A DNA stretch of 62,792 nt from Sulfuritalea hydrogenivorans sk43H. GTDB lineage: Bacteria > Pseudomonadota > Gammaproteobacteria > Burkholderiales > Rhodocyclaceae. Under the pieces are notes generated by a model that ran no database searches, was not told the DNA's origin, and saw only the letters and a list, made by a program, of their open reading frames with translations. Location: assembly GCA_945870205.1 (NCBI GenBank), contig CAMBRI010000002.1, positions 1 to 62,792 on the forward strand. The letters run 5' to 3'. Below, piece after piece: positions 29,160 to 39,100 of the stretch. The position numbers and the translations under genes were made by a program. Positions within the stretch are counted from its first letter, which is position 1, and each line of letters begins with the position of its first letter.

Positions 29160-30437
29160 CTAGCTGGCCGCGAAGACTGCGTCGGCCGCCGCCAATGTGG
29201 CGGCAATGTCGGCATCGCTGTGCACCGCAGACACGAAACCGGCCTCGAAAGCCGAAGGCGCGAGATAGACGCCTGCATCGAGCATGGCATGGAAGAATCG
29301 GTTGAAGGCCTCCTTGTCGGACGCCATCACTTCGACATAGGACGTCGGCGGTTTGGCGGCGAAATAGACGCCGAACATGCCGCCCACCGCTTGCGCGGAA
29401 AACGTCACACCGCGTGTTTTAGCCGCTGCGGCGAGCCCTTCCACCAGCGCCCGCGTCCTCGCGGTCAAGACTTCATAAAATCCCGGTGCGGCGATCTTCT
29501 TCAGCGTCACCAGGCCCGCCGCGACCGACAGTGGATTGCCCGAGAGCGTGCCGGCCTGATACACCGGTCCCAGCGGCGCGATCTGTTCCATGATGTCGCG
29601 CCGACCGCCGAAGGCTCCCAGCGGCATGCCGCCGCCGATCACCTTGCCGAAGGTCGATAGGTCTGGCGTGATGCCGTAGAGACCTTGCGCCGACCCCGGG
29701 CCAACACGAAAACCCGTCATCACCTCGTCGAAGATCAGAACGGCTCCATGCCGCGTGCACATCTCGCGCATCGCGGCGAGGAATTCCGGTTTGGGCGCAA
29801 TCAGGTTCATGTTGCCGGCCACCGGCTCGACGATCACGCAAGCAATGGACTTGACGTGTTTGAGGAACGCATCCTTGAGACCCTGGGCGTCGTTGTAGTC
29901 GAGTACCAGCGTGTGCTTCGCCAGGTCGGCCGGCACGCCTGCCGACGAGGGATTGCCGAAGGTCAGCAGGCCGGAACCGGCCTTGACCAGCAGGCTGTCG
30001 CCATGCCCGTGGTAGCAACCCTCGAATTTGATGATCATGTCGCGTCCGGTGAACCCGCGCGCCAGCCGGATCGCGCTCATGGTGGCCTCGGTACCGGACG
30101 ACACCAGACGCACCATGTCCATGCTCGGTACCCGCTGCACCAGCAATTCGGCAAGTTCGACTTCGCCTTCCGTGGGTGCGCCGAAAGTAAGGCCTCTTGC
30201 AGCGGCTTCCTGCACGGCTCTCACGGTGTCGGCATCGGCGTGACCGAGGATCAGCGGGCCCCAGGAACCGACATAGTCGAGGTAGGACTTGCCGTCGGCG
30301 TCCCAGACGCGGGCACCCTCGCCGCGAGCGAAAAAGCGTGGTGCGCCACCAACGGAGCGAAACGCTCGCACCGGCGAATTAACGCCGCCGGGAATGGTTT
30401 TCTGGGCGCGGACAAAGAGTTCTTCGTTGCGAGTCAT
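29160..30437 (-). CDS. hemL: Glutamate-1-semialdehyde 2,1-aminomutase
   Basis: A PLP enzyme of 425 residues that forms 5-aminolevulinate from glutamate-1-semialdehyde in the C5 haem pathway. It has the N-terminal [16 protein letters not shown] motif, the PLP-binding [16 protein letters not shown] segment, and the Schiff-base Lys in [18 protein letters not shown]. The start at MTRNEELF gives the normal length (about 426). It follows thiE on the same strand, and gdx follows closely. Confidence 0.96.
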   Translation of the reverse strand: MTRNEELFVRAQKTIPGGVNSPVRAFRSVGGAPRFFARGEGARVWDADGKSYLDYVGSWGPLILGHADADTVRAVQEAAARGLTFGAPTEGEVELAELLVQRVPSMDMVRLVSSGTEATMSAIRLARGFTGRDMIIKFEGCYHGHGDSLLVKAGSGLLTFGNPSSAGVPADLAKHTLVLDYNDAQGLKDAFLKHVKSIACVIVEPVAGNMNLIAPKPEFLAAMREMCTRHGAVLIFDEVMTGFRVGPGSAQGLYGITPDLSTFGKVIGGGMPLGAFGGRRDIMEQIAPLGPVYQAGTLSGNPLSVAAGLVTLKKIAAPGFYEVLTARTRALVEGLAAAAKTRGVTFSAQAVGGMFGVYFAAKPPTSYVEVMASDKEAFNRFFHAMLDAGVYLAPSAFEAGFVSAVHSDADIAATLAAADAVFAAS

Positions 30438-30487
30438 GAAAGATTCCTGTGAATCAAGAAATGCGTGCAAGGCACACGGTCAGTCGC

Positions 30488-31147
30488 TCAGGATGCCGGC
30501 CCTGCGCCATCTGGCTTTGCCGCCGGATTGAATAGCTGCTGATAGGCCTGCGCCCGTGCCTTGATGTCCATCGCATCGAACAAGTCGCTGACCACGGCCA
30601 GCATGTCGGCACCCGCGTCGATCACCTGCGGCGCATTGTCGAGCGAGATGCCGCCGATGGCGGCGACCGGCAGGCCGAAACGGCGGCGGGCCTCGCCCAG
30701 CAATTCCAGCGGCGCACGCACGGCGCCTGGCTTGGTGCGCGAAGGGAATACGCTGCCGAAAGCCAGGTAGTCGGCGCCCGCTTCTGCCGCCTCCTCGCCA
30801 CGCGCAAGCTCGTTGTAGCAGGAAACACCAAGAATGCGTTTCGGCCCGAGGGCATCGCGCGCCGCAGCCAGCGAACCGCCCGGCGCATCATCTCGCCCGA
30901 GATGGGCGCCGTCGGCGCCGATCTCCACGGCCAGCCAGACATCGTCATTGACGATCAGCTTGGCGCCCACTGCATGGCAGATGCGCAGCATCTCGGCCGC
31001 CTGGGCCCGACGCAGCGGGCGCGATGCCATCTTGTTGCGGTACTGGACAAACGGCGCGCCGCCGTCGAGTGCCGCCTTGACCAGCGCGGATAGTCGAGGC
31101 AGCAGGGGATCATCGGCAGTAACGGCGCACAGGCCCCTGATAATCAT
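30488..31147 (-). CDS. thiE: Thiamine-phosphate synthase
   Basis: A cytoplasmic TIM-barrel enzyme of 219 residues joining HMP pyrophosphate and thiazole phosphate to give thiamine phosphate. It shows FVQYRNK near the N terminus, LIVNDDVWLA, GADGAHLGRDD, the pyrophosphate loop around FGSVFPSRTKPGA, and AIGGIS near the C terminus. Length is normal. It lies 30 bases behind thiD, so the two form an operon that probably continues into hemL. Confidence 0.95.
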   Translation of the reverse strand: MIIRGLCAVTADDPLLPRLSALVKAALDGGAPFVQYRNKMASRPLRRAQAAEMLRICHAVGAKLIVNDDVWLAVEIGADGAHLGRDDAPGGSLAAARDALGPKRILGVSCYNELARGEEAAEAGADYLAFGSVFPSRTKPGAVRAPLELLGEARRRFGLPVAAIGGISLDNAPQVIDAGADMLAVVSDLFDAMDIKARAQAYQQLFNPAAKPDGAGPAS

Positions 31148-31177
31148 GTGGCGGCGTCCATCGCAAGCTGCAAGAAG

Positions 31178-32038
31178 TCAGGTTTCATCAGCTTCATCAT
31201 CCTCTTCCCGCGACCAGAACAGGCGGTCGGGAATGAATTGTCCCATGCCCGGACGAAAACCGGCAGCCAATGTGCGCCAGGTGTATTCCTGTGCGCCCAT
31301 GACCGCCTCGGCGAGATCGACGCCGCTGGCCAAATGTGCGGCGATGGCCGAAGCCAGCGTGCAGCCGGAGCCATGATAGCTGCCGGGCAGGCGATCCCAG
31401 CGATCGGTTCGCACCGCACCGTGGCTGCCGTAAAGCGTATTGATTACCTGCGGCGTACCCTCGTGAGTTCCCGTAACCAGCACATACTCACACCCGGCAT
31501 TGATCAGGCGATGGGCGCATTCCGCAAGGCCCGGCTCGAAGTGGCTGCCACCTTCCGCCTCGCAGATCTGCTGCACCAGGCGCCGGGCTTCAAGACTATT
31601 GGGCGTAAGCAGCGTCGTCTGCGGCAACAGCAGGCCGATCATGGCCTCGATCATTTCCTCGTCGGCGAACTGGTCGCCGCGCCCGGAAGCCAGCACCGGA
31701 TCGAGGATCACCGGAATATCGGGGTAGTCCGAGATTATTTCGGCAATCGCGGCAATGGCCTCGACGCTGCCCAGCATGCCAAGCTTGAAGGCCGCTACCG
31801 GCATGTCCTCGAGCAGTGCGCGCGCCTGATCGGCCACCCATTCGGCATTAATCGGCAACACCCCCTCGACACCCGCCGTGTCCTGCACCGTAAGCGCCGT
31901 GACCACCGTAAGCGGATGACAGCCAAGACTGGCCAAGGTCAGAATGTCTGCCTGCAAGCCGGCGCCGCCGGTCGGGTCGGATGCCGCAAATGTCAGCACA
32001 ATGGGTGGAGGCAGGTTGGCGGCGAGGGCAACAGTCAT
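31178..32038 (-). CDS. thiD: Hydroxymethylpyrimidine/phosphomethylpyrimidine kinase
   Basis: A ribokinase-fold enzyme of 286 residues that phosphorylates HMP to HMP pyrophosphate. It has the ASDPTGGAGLQADI substrate loop near the N terminus, DPVLASGRGDQ in the middle, and the anion-hole motif LPGSYHGSGCTLASAIAAHL with the catalytic region near the C terminus. It heads the thiD-thiE operon. No TPP aptamer was recognised in the 160 bases upstream. Confidence 0.95.
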   Translation of the reverse strand: MTVALAANLPPPIVLTFAASDPTGGAGLQADILTLASLGCHPLTVVTALTVQDTAGVEGVLPINAEWVADQARALLEDMPVAAFKLGMLGSVEAIAAIAEIISDYPDIPVILDPVLASGRGDQFADEEMIEAMIGLLLPQTTLLTPNSLEARRLVQQICEAEGGSHFEPGLAECAHRLINAGCEYVLVTGTHEGTPQVINTLYGSHGAVRTDRWDRLPGSYHGSGCTLASAIAAHLASGVDLAEAVMGAQEYTWRTLAAGFRPGMGQFIPDRLFWSREEDDEADET

Positions 32039-32202
32039 AAATATCCTGGCCCGACGCGGGATTGTCGGGCGACGAGCAGCTTGAGTTAATATCCCGCAAT
32101 TCTATCCGAAGGCATAGCGCCTCCCGGCCACTGTGGCGGGGCATTCCCTATTTGACACCGCCCCTGGCGCCGGCGCGCAGCGGCATAACCGACAGCTCTG
32201 CC

Positions 32203-32385
32203 ATGATGCCTGAACAGCCTTATTCCAGATGGATGTGCCTGATCTGCGGTTTCATCTATGACGAAACGGAAGGCCTGCCTGAAGACGGGCTTGCGGCGGG
32301 CACCCGCTGGGAGGAAATACCGCCCAACTGGACCTGCCCGGAATGCGGAGCACGCAAGGAAGACTTCGAAATGGTCAAAATCTAA
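32203..32385 (+). CDS. Rubredoxin
   Basis: A small electron-transfer protein of 60 residues holding one iron in four cysteines: CLICG near the N terminus and CPECG near the C terminus. Family residues such as WMCLICGFIYDE and GLPEDGLAAGTRWEEIP lie between them. The start at 32203 (MMPEQPYSRW) follows a divergent gap with thiD. The pil-chp cluster begins about 155 bases downstream, but a functional link is not evident. Confidence 0.93.
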   Translation: MMPEQPYSRWMCLICGFIYDETEGLPEDGLAAGTRWEEIPPNWTCPECGARKEDFEMVKI

Positions 32386-32448
32386 GTATGATTGCAGTTA
32401 ACAAAACCTGACCACAAGGTCGATGGGCGAAGGAGGCGACGGGGGAAT

Positions 32449-32544
32449 ATGAAAAGCGCGCAAGGACAGTTCTGCCGCAAACGGCTTGGTTTGCCGCCCT
32501 TGGTCGTCGTGATTGAAGTCTTGATCCAGCATGGAGTAACGTGA
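32449..32544 (+). CDS. Possible 31-residue leader peptide coupled to pilG
   Basis: An ATG preceded by GGGGGA opens a 31-codon frame (MKSAQGQFCRKRLGLPP...) whose stop overlaps the pilG GTG as GTGA. The ribosome-binding site and coupling are good, but the peptide resembles nothing I know and short frames arise by chance. It could be a translated leader controlling pilG. Confidence 0.25.
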   Translation: MKSAQGQFCRKRLGLPPLVVVIEVLIQHGVT

Positions 32545-32933
32545 GCGAGACACCCCAGCTTTCCGGCATCAAGGTGATGGTGATCGATGACTCGAACACC
32601 ATCCGCAAGACGGCGGAGATTTTCCTGCTTCAGGCCGGTGCTCAGGTAGTGCTCGCCGAGGACGGCTTTGATGCGCTGGCCAAGATTAACGATCACCTGC
32701 CCAACGTAGTGTTTTGCGACATCCTGATGCCGCGACTCGATGGCTACCAGACCTGCGCGCTGATCAAGAAGAACCCGAAATTCTCGGCCACGCCAGTAAT
32801 CATGCTGTCATCCAAGGATGGACTTTTTGACCGTGCACGCGGGCGCATGGTCGGTTCCGATGAATACCTGACCAAACCCTTCACCAAGGATAGTCTTCTG
32901 AAAACCGTTGCCGCACACGCTGCGCGCGGCTGA
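32541..32933 (+). CDS. pilG: Twitching-motility response regulator PilG
   Basis: A single receiver domain of 130 residues. It shows VMVIDDSNTIRKTAEIF with the acidic pair, the phosphoacceptor Asp in VVFCDILMPRLDG, and the switch Lys in YLTKPF. PilG is phosphorylated by the ChpA kinase and promotes type IV pilus extension through cAMP or other outputs. The GTG start at 32541 is supported by GGAG a few bases upstream. It is the first gene of the pilGHIJ-chpA cluster. Confidence 0.92.
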   Translation: MSETPQLSGIKVMVIDDSNTIRKTAEIFLLQAGAQVVLAEDGFDALAKINDHLPNVVFCDILMPRLDGYQTCALIKKNPKFSATPVIMLSSKDGLFDRARGRMVGSDEYLTKPFTKDSLLKTVAAHAARG

Positions 32934-32964
32934 GTGGGTTTTCCTTTTTAGCGAGCCAGTCACC

Positions 32965-33330
32965 ATGCCAATTAAAAAAATCCTGATCATCGACGACTCT
33001 CCCACCGAGCGCCACATCATGACCCAGCTTCTGCTGGGCGGCGGCTACGAAGTCAGCACCGCCGAAAGCGGAGACGAAGGCATCGCGCGTGCCAAGCAGG
33101 TCATTCCCGACCTGGTCATCATGGACGTGGTGATGCCCGGGACCAACGGCTTTCAGGCCACCCGCGCCTTGTCGCGCGACGAAGCGACCAAGAACATCCC
33201 CGTCATCATCTGCACCACCAAGAATCAGGAAACCGACAAGCTCTGGGGCATGCGCCAGGGCGCTCAGGATTACGTAACCAAGCCGGTGGATGGCCCAGCC
33301 TTGCTGGCCAAGATCGCCGCGCTCGGGTAA
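32965..33330 (+). CDS. pilH: Twitching-motility response regulator PilH
   Basis: A CheY-like receiver of 121 residues: ILIIDDSPTERHIM, phosphoacceptor Asp in LVIMDVVMPG, and YVTKPVDGPALL with the conserved Lys. The N terminus MPIKKILIIDDSPTERH is typical of PilH, which opposes PilG or drains phosphate in the Pil-Chp system. It starts 31 bases after pilG and ends 7 bases before pilI. Confidence 0.92.
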   Translation: MPIKKILIIDDSPTERHIMTQLLLGGGYEVSTAESGDEGIARAKQVIPDLVIMDVVMPGTNGFQATRALSRDEATKNIPVIICTTKNQETDKLWGMRQGAQDYVTKPVDGPALLAKIAALG

Positions 33331-33337
33331 GGACGCC

Positions 33338-33886
33338 ATGGCCAAGCGCATCAGCCTGCGCGAGTTCCAGCAAGGCCTGTCCGAACGACTGGTGTCGGCA
33401 CGGCGCGGCGAAGGGGCCCAGGCTCTGCTCGGCATCGAGTCGGGCGCCGATGAGCTTCCCGGCGGCAGCCACTGGCTGATCGACCTGGCCGACTCGGGCG
33501 AGGTCGCACCCCTGCCCGAACTCACCCCGGTGCCCCTGACCAAACCTTGGTTCGCCGGCATCGCCAACATCCGCGGTGTGCTCTACAGCGTAGTCGACTT
33601 TTCTGCCTGGCGCGGTGGCGCACCGACACCCTGCAATGCGCAGTCACGCCTGCTCCTGGTCGGTGCGCGGCACGGCATCAATAGTGCATTGCTGGTGCGC
33701 CGCGCGCTGGGACTGCGTCCCCAGTTGCAAATGCATGCGGCAGGCGATACCGGGGCCGGGGCCGACGCGGGCGAACCGGCGCCCTGGCTGGGCGGCCGCT
33801 TCAAGGACGCACAAGACATCATTTGGACCCAGTTGCGCATCCCGGCGCTGCTGTCCGACCCAAGCTACCTAGATATCGCTCTCTGA
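33338..33886 (+). CDS. pilI: CheW-like adaptor PilI
   Basis: A CheW-domain protein of 182 residues that should link the PilJ receptor to the ChpA kinase. The core WFAGIANIRGVLYSVVDFSAW matches the CheW beta-barrel pattern. The C-terminal half contains a glycine/alanine-rich insertion (GDTGAGADAGEPAP). It sits between pilH and pilJ in the standard order. It is cytoplasmic, with no membrane segment. Confidence 0.9.
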   Translation: MAKRISLREFQQGLSERLVSARRGEGAQALLGIESGADELPGGSHWLIDLADSGEVAPLPELTPVPLTKPWFAGIANIRGVLYSVVDFSAWRGGAPTPCNAQSRLLLVGARHGINSALLVRRALGLRPQLQMHAAGDTGAGADAGEPAPWLGGRFKDAQDIIWTQLRIPALLSDPSYLDIAL

Positions 33887-33908
33887 GCGTTCCGGAAAGG
33901 ACTGATCA

Positions 33909-35948
33909 ATGGCCTTCAAGTTTCCCTTCAAGTTACCAATGCTCGATCGCCGCAATCGGTCAGCACCCCTGCCGAGAGCGCCGGGAGCAGTCCCTGTGGT
34001 GGATCGCCGGGGCAAGGGCAAACTGCCCTTGATCGGGCATCTCGACATCCAGACCCAGCTCCGTATCCTCGGTACGATTTTTCTGATCAGCCTGCTGATC
34101 TCCATCGCCTCAATCTTCATGCAGGTTCAGGCGACAAGCCGCGGTACGACCTACCTGTCCATTGCCAGCAACATCCCCCCCCTGACCCAGCAGATTCCCA
34201 AAGCCGCGCAGAGCGCCATGCAGGGGCAGAAAGACGGTTTCGCGGAACTGCGCGAAGCCCGCGACAACCTTGGCAAATTGCTTGAAATCCTGCTCGAAGG
34301 CGGTGAGATCAAGGGCGTCAAGGTGTTGGCCACCAGTCTTGAAGCGCGGCCGGCCCTCGAAGCCTTGCGCGACACCTGGTACAAACAGAATGATGTCATC
34401 ACCCAATTGCTGGCGCAGGAGAACCGCTTTACCGCCATCAATCGTCTGGCCACTGAATCGGCTCGACAGGCTCAGGCGATGACCGAAGCGGCGGAAGCAG
34501 CCGGCGGCGGTTTGCCGCGGCTGACGGAGCGCATCCTGCGCGGATCCACCCAGCTGGCCTGGGCGCCCGGCTTCGACGAAAACATGGCTGCCCAACTGGC
34601 AAAGGATATTTCCAGCGGGCTGGAACTGGCCCCGGCCGAAACTCCACTGGCCAAGATCCTGAAGACAATGCAACCAGCCGCTGCCAGCCTCTCCGGAGAT
34701 CTCAAGCCCCTGTCCCGCGCGCGCACTGCCGGCATCAGTCTGATCAGCGGTTTTCGCAGCATGGCGGCCAGTGCCGAAGATCTGGTGCAGGCCTACGAAA
34801 AGGAAATCGCCGGGCACGATATCGCTTCTGTCTCGGCCGCCTTGTTCGGCTCGCTGGCCTTGCTGATGCTGGTGCTGATGGTCAAGTCCTTCAACGACGA
34901 GGGCCAGCGCCGCAGCAATGAAGCAGATCACCAGCGCCGCGTTGCGGAAGCGGAAAAAGATGCGACGCAAGGCGCCATTCTGCGTCTGATGAACGAAATG
35001 GGTGACCTCGCCGACGGAGACCTGACGGTGCGTGCGACGGTCTCCGAAGACATCACGGGTGCGATTGCCGACTCGGTCAACTACACCGTAGAAGAACTCG
35101 CTGTACTGGTGCGCCGCATCAACGATGCGGCCGTGCGCGTGACCAGCGCCTCGAACGCCGCGCAAAGCACATCCAATGACCTGCTCGCCGCCACCCAGGT
35201 GCAATCCACCGAAATCAGGAGCGCCAACGCGGCGGTGCTGGAGATGGCCAACTCGATGAAGACGGTTTCTTCCTCGGCCTTGGAGTCCGCACGAGTGGCG
35301 AACGCATCTCTCGAGGCCGCGCAGAAAGGTGCGGCGGCTGTGTCGAACTCGATTTCAGGCATGAATGAAATTCGCACCCAGATCCAGGAAACATCGAAAC
35401 GAATCAAGCGGCTTGGCGAATCCTCGCAGGAGATCGGCGAAATCGTCGAACTGATTTCGGACATTACGGAGCAGACCAACGTGCTGGCGCTGAACGCGGC
35501 GATTCAGGCGGCATCGGCGGGCGAGGCGGGGCGGGGCTTCTCGGTGGTTGCTGAAGAAGTTCAACGACTGGCTGAACGTTCCGGCGAAGCGACCAAACAG
35601 ATTGCCGCGATCGTCAAAACGATTCAGACCGACACGCACGATGCCGTGGCAGCCATGGAACACTCGACACAGGGCGTGGTGGAAGGGGCCAAGCTGTCCG
35701 ATGCCGCCGGCCAGGCGCTAAATGAAATCTCCAGCGTGTCGCAGGATCTGGCGCGCCTGATTCAGGCGATTTCAAGCGATACCCAGGCTCAGGCCGACAT
35801 CGCTACCAAGGTAGCCGACTCGATGCAGGACATTCTTCGAATTACCGGCCAGACCACCACCAGCACGCAAGAAACCGCCGTGTCGATTGGCGAGCTAACC
35901 GAGCTCGCTGTCGAATTGAAGGGTTCGGTCTCCGGCTTCAAGGTGTAA
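33909..35948 (+). CDS. pilJ: Twitching-motility methyl-accepting chemoreceptor PilJ
   Basis: A receptor of 679 residues with membrane helices at about 52-72 and 303-325 enclosing a periplasmic helical PilJ-type sensor region. A HAMP-like stretch ([18 protein letters not shown]) is followed by the signalling coiled coil. The hairpin tip ([20 protein letters not shown], then [14 protein letters not shown]) is highly conserved. It is expected to sense pilin or surface contact and control ChpA. A basic, proline-rich cytoplasmic N-terminal tail of about 45 residues precedes the first helix. Confidence 0.93.
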   Translation: MAFKFPFKLPMLDRRNRSAPLPRAPGAVPVVDRRGKGKLPLIGHLDIQTQLRILGTIFLISLLISIASIFMQVQATSRGTTYLSIASNIPPLTQQIPKAAQSAMQGQKDGFAELREARDNLGKLLEILLEGGEIKGVKVLATSLEARPALEALRDTWYKQNDVITQLLAQENRFTAINRLATESARQAQAMTEAAEAAGGGLPRLTERILRGSTQLAWAPGFDENMAAQLAKDISSGLELAPAETPLAKILKTMQPAAASLSGDLKPLSRARTAGISLISGFRSMAASAEDLVQAYEKEIAGHDIASVSAALFGSLALLMLVLMVKSFNDEGQRRSNEADHQRRVAEAEKDATQGAILRLMNEMGDLADGDLTVRATVSEDITGAIADSVNYTVEELAVLVRRINDAAVRVTSASNAAQSTSNDLLAATQVQSTEIRSANAAVLEMANSMKTVSSSALESARVANASLEAAQKGAAAVSNSISGMNEIRTQIQETSKRIKRLGESSQEIGEIVELISDITEQTNVLALNAAIQAASAGEAGRGFSVVAEEVQRLAERSGEATKQIAAIVKTIQTDTHDAVAAMEHSTQGVVEGAKLSDAAGQALNEISSVSQDLARLIQAISSDTQAQADIATKVADSMQDILRITGQTTTSTQETAVSIGELTELAVELKGSVSGFKV

Positions 35949-35955
35949 GGGAAAT

Positions 35956-36117
35956 ATGAAACTCAACGGGTGGCAGACGTCGGGTTCATCCGCGCGGGAG
36001 GCGCGGATTGTATCCACCCTCAGTTCCAAACCAGCGATCAGGATTGCTGGCCCTGGGGACCCGTCACAAACCGCAGCTGAAGCAACAGAAAACAATGGGC
36101 CATGGCGTGGTGAATAG
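35956..36117 (+). CDS. Possible 53-residue small protein between pilJ and chpA
   Basis: An ATG with an AAGGGA ribosome-binding site starts 8 bases after the pilJ stop, and the TAG is 6 bases before the chpA ATG, so the frame fills the gap exactly. The peptide begins MKLNGWQTSGSSAREARIVS and ends GPWRGE. There is no signal, membrane helix or known domain. Third-position GC (about 55 percent) is lower than in the neighbours, which argues against strong coding selection. It may be real, a decayed gene (pilK sits here in some species), or chance. Confidence 0.35.
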   Translation: MKLNGWQTSGSSAREARIVSTLSSKPAIRIAGPGDPSQTAAEATENNGPWRGE

Positions 36118-36123
36118 CTTTTC

Positions 36124-39100
36124 ATGAGTACAGATATCGATACCGGCCCACTGTCCTGGGTCAAAGGGGAAATCGACCTGGCACTGGAGCGTGCCGGGGT
36201 GAGTCTTGCTGCACACGCGACCAGTCCGACCGGCGGCGAACTGAAGAAGGCCCGTGCCGGCATGCACCAGGCGCATGGCGCCCTGGCCATCGTCGGCCTC
36301 GACGGAATCACTGAATTTGCCGATGCCATAGAGCAACTGCTGGCGGCACTCGAAGATGGAAAGGTGCCGGACGTCGAGGCCGCCATCGCCGCGGCACAAA
36401 GCGGGTTTGCCGCACTGCGCGGCTATCTCGACGATCTGATGGCCGGTCACCCCAACCAGCCGCTGAAGCTTTTTGCACCCTACCGCGCAATGACCGTGGC
36501 ACGGGGCCAACTAGCACCGGGGCCGGCCGCCCTATTTTTCCCCGACCTGACACAGCGCCCGCCGAAACGCGAGAAGGATGTCCCGCCGCTGACTCCCGAT
36601 GCGCTGGCAACAAGACTGAAAGCCGCGCGCCTGGGTTTTGAACGCGGCCTGCTGAAGTGGATCAAGAACGATCCCAAGGGAATCGCAGAGATGAAGATCT
36701 CGGTAGCCATGATCGAAATGACTCGCAGTACCCCCGCCGCACGAGCGTACTGGTGGGTCGCGCTTGGCGTGCTGGACGCGCTTGCTGCCGACGGACTGCC
36801 TGACCCAACCCAGGCAAAACTGTTTGCCATGCGCCTTGGCGCCCAGATCAAGAAACTCGTCGAGGGCCACACCGATGTAAGCGAGCAGTTGCTGCGCGAC
36901 GCGCTATATCTTGCGGCCTGCGCCACGGCGGGTAGCCAGGCGCTGGCAATCGTTCGCGCCGCCTACCGGCTGGATGGGATGGTGCCCACGGCGACGCCGT
37001 CCGAGACCGAAAGGCTGCTGCCGCATATTCGCCGTTTGCGCGAATTGCTGGCAACGGCCAAGGACGACTGGAACCACCTTTGTGCAGGTACCGCGGCGGC
37101 ACTGCCGCCCTTTCACGAACGCACAGCAAAGATCGCCGAGGAAGGGGCCGCAACAGGTCAGCCCGACTACGCGCGGTTGACGGCGGCCATTCTCCAGCAG
37201 ACCGATCAGTTGCGCCGCGATCCGACGCGCCACAACGATGTCATGGCACTGGAGATGGCCACGGCACTGCTGCTGGCCGAATCCGCACTGGAAAACTTCC
37301 AGACCCTGGATGCCGACTTCACACACTCGACCGATACCGTGGTCAGTCGTCTTGCCGCGCTCGGTCGCGGCGAAGAGCTCGGCATGATGGAATTGCCGCA
37401 TCTCGACGCTATGTCTCGCCGAGCCCAGGAACGACTCCTTCTGGAATCTGTCGCGCGCGAAATTCGCTCCAATCTCGGCGCCATCGAAACTACTCTGGAC
37501 GCCTACTTCCGCGACAACTCGCGTCAAGCCACCCTGGCCACGATCAAGCAGCCGGTGCGCCAGATTCAGGGCGCTCTGATGGTCCTCGGTCAGGACCGCG
37601 CCAACGCCGTGCTCGGAGAATGCGCACAGGCTGTCGAGCATTTCGCCGAGCCCGGCTTCAAGCCGCAGGCCGGCGATTTCGAAGAAGTGGCCAAGAAGCT
37701 GTCGGCACTGGGCTTTTTTGTCGCGCAGTTGCAGGGAGGTGCGGCCGATATCGACGCCATCCTTGCGCCGCCTCTCGTGGCAAAACCCGTCCGCGAGGAG
37801 CCCGAACCGGCTGAGCCTGTCGCGATGCAGCCCGCGCTGCCTCTGCCAGAAAAACAGTCCATTGGACTTGTAACCAGCATCGGATCGGCAGCCGCCTCAG
37901 CCACGCCGGAGGCCCCGGTGCCCGACATCCTTGCCGAAGAGGGTGAAGCGGCGGCTGACGAAGCCCTACCCGACTTCGAAGTGGAAGGTCTGGAAGCACC
38001 GCCCGAGCCGCCACCGGCTGCGGCGTCCGCAGCGATTGCAACCCCGGCCCCGTCGGCCGAGGCTTCGCGCCTGATGGACGCCAGCGAGGAAGATCTCGAC
38101 GCTGAGTTGCTCGGTATCTTCCTCGAGGAAGCCAACGAAGTCCTCGCCACCATCAACGAGCATCTGCCATTGCTGCATGCCGCGCCCAACGATCAGGCTT
38201 CGCTGGTCACCTTGCGGCGCAGCTACCATACGCTGAAGGGCAGCGGTCGCATGGTGGGACTGACCGACCTGGGCGAGGCCGGCTGGGCAGTGGAGCAGGT
38301 ACTGAATGCCTGGTTGCACGAAACCCGTGCCGCCACACCGGCCCTGCTTGAAATGCTCGACCACGCGGCCGAAATATTCAAGGTGTGGGTCGTGCAGCTC
38401 GAAAATGGCGGCGGCAGCCATTTCGACGATGCCGAATTGATCCGCCGCTGTCAGGCTCTGGGCGGCGCTGACGATGCAGAGGGCGGAACATCGGCAGCGC
38501 CTGCTGCAGCCCCCATCGCTGAGGCGCCTGCTGAAGCTGCACCGCCTGAAGAAGTGCCGCCTGAAGAAGCGCCACCTGAAGAAGCACCGCCTGAAGAAGC
38601 ACCGCCTGAAGAAGCACCGCCTGAAGAAGCACCGCCTGAAGAAGCGCCGCCTGAAGAAGCACCGCCTGAAGAAGCACCGCCTGAAGAAGCACCGCCTGAA
38701 GAAGCACCGCCTGAAGAAGCGCCGCCTGAAGAAGCGCCGCCTGAAGAGCTACCACCGCAGGAGGTCGCAACAGAGATCCGGCCTTCGGCAGACGTCGTAT
38801 CCTTCCCGACGCCTCCGCCCATCCGTGTCGGAGACGTGGAGATTGCCCCCACCCTCTACAATCTTTACCTCGACGAATCCCGCGATTACATTGCCACCCT
38901 GCAGGGCAGTCTCGGCCGGGAAGTTGTGCCGGGAGACGAGGTGATCCGTGCTGCCCACACCACGGCCAGTATTTCAGCGGCTACCGGCTTCATGCCGATT
39001 TCTACCCTGGCGCGCGCCCTGGAGAATGCGCTGGTGCGCATGTCATTGATGCAAGCCGTCCCGACTGACGCCCAACGATTTGTTTTTGCACGCTGCGCCG

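Noticed and set aside
29124-29160. Guanidine riboswitch before gdx
   Set aside because: The gap to hemL is far too short to hold an aptamer.
38542-38766. CRISPR-like array
   Set aside because: Units are contiguous 15-mers with no spacers and stay in the chpA reading frame.
38451-38852. Gly-Ala-Ser-Ser repeat protein on the minus strand
   Set aside because: It is only the complement of the PPEEA-coding repeat of chpA.
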